64,000 nucleotides of DNA, from the NCBI RefSeq assembly GCF_002742385.2, contig NZ_MJBI02000001.1, positions 744,001-808,000 of the forward strand, written 5' to 3'. Of the stretch, positions 37,207-47,125 are shown in pieces. Under the pieces are notes generated by a model. It was not told where the DNA came from. It searched no databases and saw nothing but the letters and a program-made list of their open reading frames with translations. The position numbers were made by a program, and so were the translations under genes. Position 1 is the stretch's first letter. Each line of letters starts with the position of its first letter. This DNA comes from Macrococcoides goetzii (lineage in GTDB: Bacteria; Bacillota; Bacilli; Staphylococcales; Staphylococcaceae).

Positions 37207-37481
37207 ACTGCAATCAAACACTTTCCATAGGTTTTTATATCCTCTGCTTTAAATTGCTCTGTATCACGCTCTAAAAAGCCATTAAGACGATACTCAAATA
37301 TATCTTTTCTTAACTGTTCAATTAAATCAATTCTGCCATAATTACCGTTTGATATTAGATAACGTTTAATATCCCTCTGTTCGTTTTTAGAGTAGTGTCT
37401 TAAGCATTCTTTTAGTATCTGCATATTTGTATTAGATTTATCTTTGTAACGCTCAAGAGCCTCTTTTTGCTCGATTATCAT
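37203..37481 (-). CDS. Unknown small protein (92 aa), first gene of the element
   Basis: A charged helical protein (MIIEQKEALERYKDKSN.. then KNEQRDIKRYLISNG..). No family was recognised. The start is uncertain: ATGs at 37505 and 37481 both lack a clear ribosome site; the later one is used because the first residues of the longer form are hydrophobic and unlike the rest. It is joined to the next gene by a 4-nt stop/start overlap. It begins only about 50 nt from the priA stop, so it may be read through from priA. Confidence 0.5.
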   Translation of the reverse strand: MIIEQKEALERYKDKSNTNMQILKECLRHYSKNEQRDIKRYLISNGNYGRIDLIEQLRKDIFEYRLNGFLERDTEQFKAEDIKTYGKCLIAV

Positions 37482-37529
37482 ACTTATTATAAGTAATAAA
37501 TACATATTTCAAGCAATTTTGTCCATATA

Positions 37530-37547
37530 ATCACATCATCATATATG
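37530..37547. repeat. Right copy of 18-bp direct repeat, within the priA 3' end
   Basis: ATCACATCATCATATATG. On the minus strand it encodes the end of PriA (Tyr-Met-Met-Met-stop, as in other staphylococcal PriA proteins recalled as ending NPxMMM). Identical to 35768-35785. Confidence 0.85.
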
Positions 37548-39908
37548 GATTAATATCTATATGCAGCGTAAACTTATCTTTCATAAACTGTTCATGATAA
37601 TAATCATCAAGGTAGTTCAATGCTTTCAGTAATTCCGGTTCCGACTTAAACTTAATCATAATCTGGAAACGGTGCTGGTTGTTAATGCGTGCAATCGGAC
37701 TTGGTGCAGGCCCTAATACATAACTGCCCGGCGTCAAATGTTGTAATAATATTTGATGTATATGTTTACTTTCGAGTAGTACTTTCCTTAAATCGTAATG
37801 ACTAAAATTCAGATACACCATATAAAAATACGGTGGATACTTCCCTAATCTACGATACGTCATTTCTTCTTTATAGAAACCGTGGTAATTATTTGCTACT
37901 GCATATTGAATGGCATAATGCTCTGGATTGTATGTCTGAATGACGACTTCCCCACTTTTCGTGCTTCTTCCGGCACGTCCGGATACTTGTGTAAGTAATT
38001 GATACGTTTTCTCGCTTGCACGGAAATCGGGTAGATTCAGCATCGTGTCTGCATTTAATACACCAACGAGTGTAATATCAGGAAAGTCTAAGCCTTTTGC
38101 AATCATCTGGGTACCAAGTAATATATTCGCTTCTTTTCGTTTAAACTGCTCAAGCAGTTTTTCATGAGATCCTTTCTTTCTTGTCGTATCATTATCCATG
38201 CGGATACTTTCGCATCACGAAATGTCTCATAAATAATTTCTTCAACTTTTTGTGTCCCAACACCCATCTCACGGATATGTTCACTTCCACAGCTTGGACA
38301 TACATTTACTGGTGGTTCCTTATATCCACAGTAATGACATTTCAAATCATCGGTAAACTTATGATAAGTCAGACTGATATCACAGTTCGGACACATGGGC
38401 ACATGACCACAATCTCGGCATAACATAAATTGCGCATGTCCTCGTCGATTTAAAAATAGAACGACCTGTTCATCTTTATCGATTTTTTCCTGTATCTTTT
38501 CACGCAAAATTTCAGAGAACATCGATCGATTGCCATTTGCCAGTTCATCACGCATATTGGCAATATACATTTCAGGCATCGCCTGTTGATTCGCACGCGT
38601 TAACATTTCAAGCTTCGTATAGACGCCCTTTTCAGCTCTTGCATAACTTTCTAGTGATGGTGTCGCACTTCCTAATACGAGTGGGCATTGATGATATTTC
38701 GCACGCCATTCTGCTATCTCTCGTGCATGATATCTTGGATAATCTTCTTGTTTATATGTCGTTTCATGTTCTTCGTCGATGATGATGATACCGACATCTT
38801 TAAATGGTGCGAATATACTACTTCGAGCACCGACTGACACACTTGCAGTCTGATTTTTAATTTTACGCCACTCATCATATCGTTCACCACTTGATAGTCC
38901 TGAATGTAATACTGCCACTTCATCGCCAAATCGTGATTTAAAGCGGTCAACCATTTGAGGTGTTAAAGCAATTTCAGGGACAAGCACAATCGCCTGCTGA
39001 TTATTATCTAATACATCGCTAATCAGCTGTAAATATACTTCTGTCTTACCTGAACCGGTAACACCATGTAGTAAAAATGTCTCAGCTTTTTTATTTTCAT
39101 AAACTTCGTGAATTGCGTTATACGCAGTTTGCTGTTCAGGAAGCAGTTGTTTCTTATCATCTTCAAAAAATACTTTATGTGCAAATGGATCTCGCATTTG
39201 TTCTAGTTCGACTTTTTCGAACACACCGTTCTTTATAAGTGTATTACATACCCCTTTTGAAATACCTCGTGCTTCCAATTCAACAAATGTTAATCCTTCA
39301 CGGTTCGATAGTACTTCTTCACAGGCTGCAAGCTGCTTATCATTTTTTGCCGATGATTCATAATCGACACCTGGAGCGAGCTTTACACCTAGTAATTTCT
39401 TCACCTTATTTTTCTGAGTCACTTCAATATCTTCTACGATACTTCCGTTTTCAATAAATGGGGAAAGTATCGGCATCATTTCTAATTCTTGTGCACGCTC
39501 TAAATATAATTGATCATTGTTAAAATATTTTATTAAATCTTGCGGTATATCCTCGTCATTTACGACACGTAATATCTTCTTATATTTTCCTTTTAAAGCA
39601 GCTGGCAGCATTGCATCAAGTACTGCGATACGTTTTGAAACATGTGTGTAACTCATCCATTCACTTAATTCAATCAGTTCCTGTGTCAACTCCGGTACAT
39701 AATCCTGTACACTGATGATCGGTTTTAATTTATCAAATTCAGCAGTCGTACTTAATGCGATCACATAACCTTGTACTTTCCGAGGTCCAAAGGGAACGAC
39801 GACACGCATGCCAGGAACAATATGTGATTCAAGATGATCGGGTATAAGATAATCAAATAATCTGTCAACCCGTTTGCTATTCACATCAACGATTACTTTA
39901 GCAATCAA
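37531..39908 (-). pseudogene. priA: Primosomal helicase PriA, interrupted by a one-base deletion
   Basis: PriA restarts stalled forks by loading the replicative helicase (about 792 aa when corrected). Frame 1 (39908 to 38103) covers the DNA-binding domain, Walker A GVTGSGKTEVYL, DEEH box and the zinc-binding cysteines (CRDCGH..CPNC, CHYCG..CPSCG). It leaves the family sequence after FRDAKV. Frame 2 (ending 37531) carries on from RMDNDTTRKKG through GTQMIAKGLDFP to NPYMMM. One extra base near 38203-38207 (GTATCCGC to GTAATCCGC on the minus strand) restores the frame. PriA loss is very costly, so sequencing error is a real possibility. Confidence 0.9.
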
Positions 39909-41098
39909 TTAAATCCCTTCTTTATCACTTGTGTTAATATTTCGTGAGAAACACCTAATTTCGGCTGTTTTTCAATCGATGCTTCACTTCCATCTTTAAA
40001 ATACATCGTTACTGCATTATCATCTGACTTGAAACCAATCGTTTTATCACCAACGTTATTTGCAATAATGACATCTGCATTTTTCTTAACGAGTTTGCCA
40101 CGTGCATACTTTTCAACCTGTTCGGTTTCAGCTGCAAATCCGATAACATATTGATGCGTTTTATGTGTCCCGATATACATTAGAATGTCTTGTGTACGTT
40201 TAAATGTAATCGTTAAATCACCGTCTTTTTTCTTAAGCTTCTGATCATACACTTCAACAGGCGTATAATCTGCAACTGCTGCTGCTTTGATTATAATATC
40301 AGCTTTATCCATGTTATCTTTTACTGCATTGAACATATCTTCAGCACTTTCAATTTTGATATGATTTACGCCTTGTGGAACATCTAGTGGTAAATCTGTT
40401 GAAATTAACGTGACATGCGCACCGCGTACACTTGCCGCTTCAGCTAAACTGTACCCCATTTTGCCAGAAGAACGATTTGTTAAATATCGCACCGGATCTA
40501 TTTTCTCAATGGTAGGACCAGCTGTAATTAGCACACTTTTACCTGTTAAATCCTGTTCAACTTGTTTCAATTGCTGTTTTGCAGTGATAATGTTCATAAT
40601 ATCAATCGGTTCACTCATACGTCCCTTTGCAATATATCCACATGCAAGAAAACCTGCGCCTGGCTCAATAATTTGAACGCCTCTTTCATGTAACGTCTTT
40701 AAATTCTCTATCACAGCAGGATGATCATACATCTTAGCGTTCATCGCAGGTGCAATATATACAGGTCCAGTATATGCTAAATACGTTGCAGTAAGCATAT
40801 TATCACTGATACCATGTGCTATCTTACCAATAGTTGATGCGGTAATAGGTGCGATTACCATACAGTCTGCCCAATCAGTGAGACTAATATGTTGAATTTC
40901 AGCTGGATTATGTTCTTTAAAGATATCTGTATACACAGGATTTCGACTCAATGCCTGAAATGCCAGTGGTGTTACAAATTCCAATGCACCCTCCGTCATA
41001 ATCACACGTACTTCATGACCAGCCTGTGTCAGTTTGCTCGTTAAGTCAATCGCTTTATATGCTGCAATACCACCTGTTACACCTAATATTATTTTCAT
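39905..41098 (-). CDS. coaBC: Bifunctional phosphopantothenoylcysteine synthetase/decarboxylase
   Basis: Makes 4'-phosphopantetheine for coenzyme A (397 aa). The N-terminal flavin-dependent decarboxylase CoaC (about residues 1-180) starts ILGVTGGIAAYKA and has the catalytic His in IQHISL, PAMNAKM and the Cys loop FLACGYIAKGRM. The C-terminal CTP-dependent synthetase CoaB has ITAGPTIEKIDPVRYLTNRSSG (split motif: ITAGPT and TNRSSGKMG). It overlaps priA by 4 nt (ATGA). AGGAGG precedes the ATG, only a few nt from an upstream terminator. Confidence 0.97.
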   Translation of the reverse strand: MKIILGVTGGIAAYKAIDLTSKLTQAGHEVRVIMTEGALEFVTPLAFQALSRNPVYTDIFKEHNPAEIQHISLTDWADCMVIAPITASTIGKIAHGISDNMLTATYLAYTGPVYIAPAMNAKMYDHPAVIENLKTLHERGVQIIEPGAGFLACGYIAKGRMSEPIDIMNIITAKQQLKQVEQDLTGKSVLITAGPTIEKIDPVRYLTNRSSGKMGYSLAEAASVRGAHVTLISTDLPLDVPQGVNHIKIESAEDMFNAVKDNMDKADIIIKAAAVADYTPVEVYDQKLKKKDGDLTITFKRTQDILMYIGTHKTHQYVIGFAAETEQVEKYARGKLVKKNADVIIANNVGDKTIGFKSDDNAVTMYFKDGSEASIEKQPKLGVSHEILTQVIKKGFN

Positions 41099-41111
41099 GA
41101 TTTCCTCCTAG

Positions 41112-41142
41112 TAAAAAAACTGACAAAAATTAATTTGTCAGT
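41112..41142 (-). terminator. Terminator or attenuator between rpoZ and coaBC
   Basis: ACTGACAAA and TTTGTCAGT form a perfect 9-bp stem (loop 6 nt) followed by TTTTTTT on the minus strand. Only about 13 nt separate the T run from the coaBC start codon, leaving no room for a promoter, so coaBC-priA must depend on readthrough of this site or on a promoter within rpoZ/gmk. Confidence 0.85.
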
Positions 41143-41149
41143 CTTAGTT

Positions 41150-41356
41150 TTAATTTGGTAATTCATTCGTAATTCTAATTTTATGCGCTGCGATTTCTTC
41201 TAAAGAACGTCCAACTGGTTTATATGAGATGTAATCATCTAATAAAGCACCTTCTGGATTATCCTGTAATTCACGTGCACGTTTAGCTGCAAGTGTTACG
41301 ATTAAGTATTTAGAATTTACATTTTTCTTCAACTGATCTAACGGTGGATTTAACAT
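41150..41356 (-). CDS. rpoZ: RNA polymerase omega subunit
   Basis: Small RNA polymerase subunit (68 aa) that supports beta' folding. Typical features are YLIVTLAAKRARELQ and the C-terminal VGRSLEEIAAHKI. The start codon lies directly against the gmk stop, the standard gmk-rpoZ-coaBC-priA order. Confidence 0.95.
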   Translation of the reverse strand: MLNPPLDQLKKNVNSKYLIVTLAAKRARELQDNPEGALLDDYISYKPVGRSLEEIAAHKIRITNELPN

Positions 41357-41989
<633 letters not shown>

Positions 41990-42144
41990 TCATCTAAAAG
42001 TGATTATATTTAAATTTATCATAAATCTTAAGAAAAATACATGATAATATTAAGCAGATAGGTTTTCTATTATTAATGTGCACTTATATATGATGATGAA
42101 TGAATTCATGATACACTAAAGGGACGAAAAAAAGAGGTGAGCAT

Positions 42145-43827
42145 ATGGCTTTTGATGGATTATTTACACATCAAATGATTAAAGAAATATCATTTTTAGA
42201 AACAGCACGTATTAATAAAATTACACAACCTGATGATTATACAGTAGTACTCGTCATCCGTGCGAATAGAAAAAATCAGAAACTTCTATTATCAGCACAT
42301 CCAAATTTTGCGCGTATTCAACTGACAGATAACACGTTTGATAATCCTTTTGAACCACCAATGTTTCTAAGAGTATTACGTAAACATATCGAAGGTGGTA
42401 TTGTTCATTCCATCAATCAAATTGGAAATGACCGCATTATTGAAATTATCATCAATAATACAAATGAAATCGGTGATCGTATCGTACGACATCTCTACAT
42501 TGAAATAATGGGTAAACATAGCAACATCATCCTTACAGATGAAAACAGAAAAATTCTTGATAGCTTAAAACATTTAACACCGAACACAAATAGTGCTAGA
42601 ACGTTAATGCCAGGATTTATGTATGAGTATCCACCGACAATAAAGAAATACAATCCATTTGAATTAAATAAGATTAGTCACATCATTGATCCGGAATTAA
42701 AGCTTAACAAAGCACTATTAAATGCCCTAGAGGGATTTAGTCCAATTGCCATCAATGACATGCTCGCAATTGGAAATGATTTAGATGAGAATTTCCAACA
42801 ATTTATGGCTCAGGATAAAATATCACCTGTTGCTTTTACTTTAAACGATAAAGAAGATTTCTATTTTAAACCTGTCGCAAATGCCACCCAAATGACGCAA
42901 TACGATACATTAAGCGCATTACTTGATGATTTTTACAAAGATCGTGCAAAACGAGAACGTGTTAGAAATCAAACGAATGACTTATCACGTCATTTATCGA
43001 ATTTACTTGCAAAGAACGAGAAAAAATTAGCAAAGCTCATTCATGAATTAGAAGAAACGAGTCGTATGGAAGAAATGAATTTATTTGGTGAACTGATAAC
43101 AAGTAATATGTATCAGTTAAAGCAAGGAATGGCATCATTTGAAACAATTAATTATTATAATAATGAAACTGTTACGATTCCAATGAATCCAAGAAAAACG
43201 CCTGCAGAAAATGCACAATTTTATTACAAACAATATAATCGTTTAAAAACACGTAAGCAACATGCTGCTGCTCAAATTGATGAAACTAAATCTGAAATCG
43301 AATATATTCAAACCATTCAAATGCAGCTGAATCATATTGAATTAAATGATATTGATGATATTCGTAACGAGCTTGCAGAACAAAATTTAATAAAGAAAAA
43401 GCATAAACAAACGAATAAGAAGAAAAATAACACACAAAGTATCGATCATTATTTATCTAGAGATAATCAAAAGATGGTCGTAGGGCGTAATAATCTTCAA
43501 AATGAATATATTACACACAAACTTGGGCGAAACAATTATCTTTGGTTCCATACGAAAGATATACCGGGCAGTCATGTCGTTATCTTAGATAGTAACCCAA
43601 CAGATGGAACAATTGAAGATGCCGCAATGCTAGCAGGTTATTTCTCTAAAGCACAAGGCTCGTCTAAAATTCCAGTAGATTATACTGAAATTAAATATGT
43701 CTATAAGCCAACCGGAGCTAAACCTGGTTTTGTAACGTATACAGATCAATCTACTGTTGTTGTTACACCGGAAAAATCATATATTGAAAAGTTAAAAAAT
43801 AATTATCAGCTCGCCAACAATGAATAA
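42145..43827 (+). CDS. rqcH: Ribosome quality control factor RqcH (NFACT/FbpA family)
   Basis: Binds stalled 50S subunits and directs alanine tailing of incomplete chains; older work calls this family fibronectin-binding protein (560 aa). The NFACT-N domain starts MAFDGLFTHQMIKEI and includes the NDRIIEI motif whose Asp-Arg pair is needed for tailing. A coiled coil follows (about residues 280-330), then a lysine-rich stretch and the NFACT-R domain (YLWFHTKDIPGSHVVI). It is divergent from gmk. GAGGTG precedes the ATG. Confidence 0.95.
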   Translation: MAFDGLFTHQMIKEISFLETARINKITQPDDYTVVLVIRANRKNQKLLLSAHPNFARIQLTDNTFDNPFEPPMFLRVLRKHIEGGIVHSINQIGNDRIIEIIINNTNEIGDRIVRHLYIEIMGKHSNIILTDENRKILDSLKHLTPNTNSARTLMPGFMYEYPPTIKKYNPFELNKISHIIDPELKLNKALLNALEGFSPIAINDMLAIGNDLDENFQQFMAQDKISPVAFTLNDKEDFYFKPVANATQMTQYDTLSALLDDFYKDRAKRERVRNQTNDLSRHLSNLLAKNEKKLAKLIHELEETSRMEEMNLFGELITSNMYQLKQGMASFETINYYNNETVTIPMNPRKTPAENAQFYYKQYNRLKTRKQHAAAQIDETKSEIEYIQTIQMQLNHIELNDIDDIRNELAEQNLIKKKHKQTNKKKNNTQSIDHYLSRDNQKMVVGRNNLQNEYITHKLGRNNYLWFHTKDIPGSHVVILDSNPTDGTIEDAAMLAGYFSKAQGSSKIPVDYTEIKYVYKPTGAKPGFVTYTDQSTVVVTPEKSYIEKLKNNYQLANNE

Positions 43828-43837
43828 GGAGTAAATT

Positions 43838-44721
43838 ATGGATATTCGACAATTAAAATATTTTATTGCAGTTGCAGACAACTAAAATTTTCATATGCTG
43901 CTAAAAGTTTATTTATTACGCAACCAACACTTTCTCAATCCATTAAAAAATTAGAAGCTGAGTTGAATACTTCATTGTTCATTCATAATGATAAACAATT
44001 CCATCTTACAAAGACGGGAGAAATTCTTTATAACAAAGGTAAAAAAATTGTGAAAGATTTCGACGAATTAATCGAAGAACTACATCAAACGCAAGATAAG
44101 CAAAAGGAAACAATTCGTGTTGGACTTACAGCACTCTTTGCTATTCAATTTATGAAAGAAATATCGACGTTTATTGCGACGCATCCTAATGTCGATATAC
44201 ATTTTACACAAGGTGGTTCTCGAAAAATTCAACAAATGCTAGCTGAAGGTAAAATTGATGTCGGACTGAACTCATTTCCTCAAATCCATGATGACATCAT
44301 AATGGAGCCACTTAATACGACGACACATGGATATAATGTCAGTGTTGTTATGGATCAATCGCATCCTTTAGCTAGTCGTAATACCATCAGTTTTTCCGAT
44401 TTGAAGGATGCTTCTTTTAGTACGTTAACAGAAGATTTTATGCTTGGCAAACTTGTGACAGAGCGTACTAGATCACTTGGATTCGAACCTAATATTGTTT
44501 TTATCAATAATGATTGGGAAGTGTTAACACATAGCTTGACCAATCTAAATTCTGTATCATTATTACCAACGGAGTACGAACATTTTAGTAAATTAAAATC
44601 ACTTGTTTGGATTCCTTTGGCTGATAAAAATAATCACTATCCTATTGGCATTTCGCTTAAGAAAAACACCATATGCAGTGAATCTGTAACTGATTTTATT
44701 AAACTCATTAAATCAAATTAA
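43838..44721 (+). pseudogene. LysR-type transcriptional regulator, frameshifted near its N-terminus
   Basis: AAGGAG is followed by ATG and MDIRQLKYFIAVADN, then an in-frame TAA. One extra base before TAAAATTTTC (about 43882) would read on as LKFSYAAKSLFITQPTLSQS, a standard LysR helix-turn-helix, into the intact remainder (from 43963, NTSLFIHNDK) with the effector-binding domain. Corrected length would be about 294 aa, normal for the family. The target is unknown; it follows rqcH by 10 nt and faces the bkd operon end. A shorter product from TTG 43963 would lack the DNA-binding domain. Confidence 0.85.
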
Positions 44722-44753
44722 AAATAAGAAACAGCGATTGCTGTTCCTTATTT
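44722..44753. terminator. Terminator between lysR remnant and bkdB
   Basis: AATAAG..ACAGC pairs with GCTGT..CTTATT around the loop GATT. On the minus strand the only mismatch becomes a G-U pair and the stem ends CTTATTTTTAATTT, so it mainly ends the bkd operon; it overlaps the bkdB stop codon. It could also stop plus-strand transcripts. Confidence 0.8.
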
Positions 44754-46104
44754 AATATATATCTGATTCTTTTGTAAAATGGCTTAAGTTCTCTTTCACA
44801 TCTTTTAAGAATCGTCCTGCTTGTAATCCATCTAATATTCTATGATCAATCGATAAACATAAATTAATCATATCTGCAGCTTTAAATCCTCCATCTTCAG
44901 TTGGTACAAGGCGTTTATTAATACTTTCAATTTGTAATATCGCCGCTTGAGGATAATTAATGATACCTTGACTCATGATTGAGCCGAATGATCCTGTGTT
45001 GTTAACGGTCATCGTACCACCCTGCATATCTTCATTGCTTAAATTACCTTGACGGGCAGCATCTGCTAATCGTTTCACTTCTTTCGCAATGCCCATAACA
45101 GAGTATTGATCTGCATTGCGAATAACGGGTACAAATAAATGCTCATCCGTCGCAACAGCGACACTGATGTTGATATCTTTATGATATGTGATGACATTAT
45201 CAACCCAAGATGCGTTAAATTTAGGATGTTTCTTCAAAGCTTGAACAACCGCTTTAATAAAGAATGGATAGAATGATAATGAAATACCTTCATTACGTTT
45301 GAAGTCATCTTTGTATTTGTTTCTTAATTTCACAAGTTCAGTCACATCCGCTTCAACCATTAACCATGCATGTGGGATTTCATTTACACTTTGTACCATA
45401 CGTTTTGCGATAGCTTTACGTACACCATCAGGTTTAACAATTGTATCTTGAGAATTACTGATACTTTCTGTTTTAGGTGCTGATTTAACTTCAGGCGCGC
45501 TTTGAACTGGTGCTTCAGATACTTGTGAAGCGACCATGTCATGCATCGCTGCTGGTTCTTGTTTAACTGATTCAGGTTTAAAGTTTAATACATCTTTACG
45601 CGTAATACGTCCACCTTTACCTGTTCCTTTAACTTGTGATAAATCAATACCACGTTCTCCCGCAATTTTTAATACTGCTGGTGAGAATCGTGCACCTTTT
45701 TCTGATACGATTTTTTCAGGTTTCGTATTTACTTCGTCAGATGGCATTTCAGAAGTATTCACGATGGCATCCCCTGCACTCTTTACAGGCGCTGCAGTTG
45801 TTTCTTCTTGTAGAGCCGCACTTTCTTCTTGAATGTCACTAGTACTTGTTGAATCGCCTTCACCTTCAACTTCAATTTCCATGATCGGTGTATGAATTGG
45901 GACATCTACATCTAAATCTATTAAAAATGATTTAACGACACCGCTAAAATCAGATGGTATTTCCGTTGTTACTTTATCAGACACTGCTTCTGCGATTGGT
46001 TGATAACGCTCAACTGTGTCACCTTCTTTTACTAACCAATTTGTAATTGAAGCTTCAGTAACACTTTCTCCTAAGCCCGGTAATAAGATTTTTTTAATTC
46101 CCAT
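44752..46104 (-). CDS. bkdB: Branched-chain 2-oxoacid dehydrogenase E2 (dihydrolipoyl acyltransferase)
   Basis: The core acyltransferase of the branched-chain 2-oxoacid dehydrogenase complex (450 aa). One lipoyl domain (residues 1-80) has the lipoylated Lys44 in AVSDKVTTEIP. A proline/alanine/serine-rich linker, an E1/E3-binding domain (RFSPAVLKIAGERGIDLSQV) and the catalytic domain with IDHRILDG follow. The start is ATG 46104 rather than TTG 46107. It is the last gene of ptb-buk-lpdV-bkdAA-bkdAB-bkdB. Confidence 0.93.
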   Translation of the reverse strand: MGIKKILLPGLGESVTEASITNWLVKEGDTVERYQPIAEAVSDKVTTEIPSDFSGVVKSFLIDLDVDVPIHTPIMEIEVEGEGDSTSTSDIQEESAALQEETTAAPVKSAGDAIVNTSEMPSDEVNTKPEKIVSEKGARFSPAVLKIAGERGIDLSQVKGTGKGGRITRKDVLNFKPESVKQEPAAMHDMVASQVSEAPVQSAPEVKSAPKTESISNSQDTIVKPDGVRKAIAKRMVQSVNEIPHAWLMVEADVTELVKLRNKYKDDFKRNEGISLSFYPFFIKAVVQALKKHPKFNASWVDNVITYHKDINISVAVATDEHLFVPVIRNADQYSVMGIAKEVKRLADAARQGNLSNEDMQGGTMTVNNTGSFGSIMSQGIINYPQAAILQIESINKRLVPTEDGGFKAADMINLCLSIDHRILDGLQAGRFLKDVKENLSHFTKESDIY

Positions 46105-46122
46105 CAATTAATCCCCCTATTA

Positions 46123-47109
46123 TTAAAATTCGGCTAATTCTTTAACTGCAGCATAAACTTTATCTTCATTAATTAAAAATGCACGTTCTAATGGCAATGC
46201 ATAAGGCATTAAAGGTGAGTCTGGTCCTGCAAGTCTACCAATTGGTGCATCTAGATCAAATAATGCTTCTTCAGCAATGATTGCCGCAATTTCACTCATG
46301 ACACTTTGTTCTTTGTTATCTTCTGTAACAAGTAATACTTTACCTGTCTTCTTTGCTGCTTCTACTAAAGTTTCTTTGTCTAACGGGTAAAGTGAACGTA
46401 CATCAACTACATTAACACTGATTCCTTCTTTTTCTAACTTTTCAGCTGCTTTGATTACCATTTGTAGTGCCATACCGTATGCGATGACAGTAACATCGTC
46501 ACCTTCTTTTACAACATTGGCTTTATCTAAAGGTACAATGTAATCTTCTTCAGGTAAATCTTCTTTCAGTAAACGATATAAACGTTTATGCTCATAAAAT
46601 AGAACCGGATCATCACTTCGTATCGCTGCTTTAATTAAACCTTTAGCATCATATACTGAAGAAGGTGTAACTACACGTAAACCAGGTTGACCTACGAAAA
46701 TCTTATCTGTTGTTTGAGAGTGATAAAATCCACCACGAACGCCTCCACCGTATGGGGTACGATAAACAATTGGTGTTGTCCAGTCACCTTTTGTACGGTA
46801 ACGCATTCGAGCTGCTTCAGACATAATTTCATTGACAGCTGGTAAAATATAGTCTGCAAATTGGAATTCCCCTATTGCGCGGTATCCTCTAACACCTAAT
46901 CCAACCGCAAGACCCCCGATCAATCCTTCAGTCAGAGGTGTATTAAACACGCGGTGATCACCATATTTAGCAGCAAGACCTTTCGTTACGCCAAATACAC
47001 CACCTTTATCTCCACCGACATCTTCACCAAAAATTACAACTTTTTCGTCTCTTTCCATTTCTTCAGCAATTCCTTTATTAATTGCTTCTAAATATGTCAT
47101 CATTGTCAT
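46123..47109 (-). CDS. bkdAB: Branched-chain 2-oxoacid dehydrogenase E1 beta subunit
   Basis: With the alpha subunit it decarboxylates branched 2-oxoacids and acylates the E2 lipoyl group (328 aa). The start of the protein, VVIFGEDVGGDKGGVFGVTK, is typical of E1 beta, as is the C-terminal MSEIAAIIAEEALFDLDAPI. AGAGGAG lies 9 nt before the ATG. It is 16 nt after the alpha subunit gene. Confidence 0.94.
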   Translation of the reverse strand: MTMMTYLEAINKGIAEEMERDEKVVIFGEDVGGDKGGVFGVTKGLAAKYGDHRVFNTPLTEGLIGGLAVGLGVRGYRAIGEFQFADYILPAVNEIMSEAARMRYRTKGDWTTPIVYRTPYGGGVRGGFYHSQTTDKIFVGQPGLRVVTPSSVYDAKGLIKAAIRSDDPVLFYEHKRLYRLLKEDLPEEDYIVPLDKANVVKEGDDVTVIAYGMALQMVIKAAEKLEKEGISVNVVDVRSLYPLDKETLVEAAKKTGKVLLVTEDNKEQSVMSEIAAIIAEEALFDLDAPIGRLAGPDSPLMPYALPLERAFLINEDKVYAAVKELAEF

Positions 47110-47125
47110 AATTTATCGCTCCTCT

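Larger units (their letters stand above)
35768..37547. mobile_element. Putative cryptic integrated element at the 3' end of priA
   Basis: An exact 18-bp repeat bounds about 1.76 kb that interrupts the usual priA-def adjacency. The repeat includes the priA stop codon, so the insertion leaves priA's 3' end intact, the pattern left by site-specific integrases. Inside are five small minus-strand genes, two terminators, short direct repeats near the left end and no recombinase gene, so it is non-autonomous or a deletion remnant. A chance repeat is unlikely but not excluded, since the 18-mer is simple in composition. Confidence 0.6.

Noticed and set aside
43963-44721. Intact 252-aa regulator starting at TTG 43963
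   Set aside because: It would lack the helix-turn-helix; the upstream sequence encodes that domain in a shifted frame after a good ribosome site and ATG.
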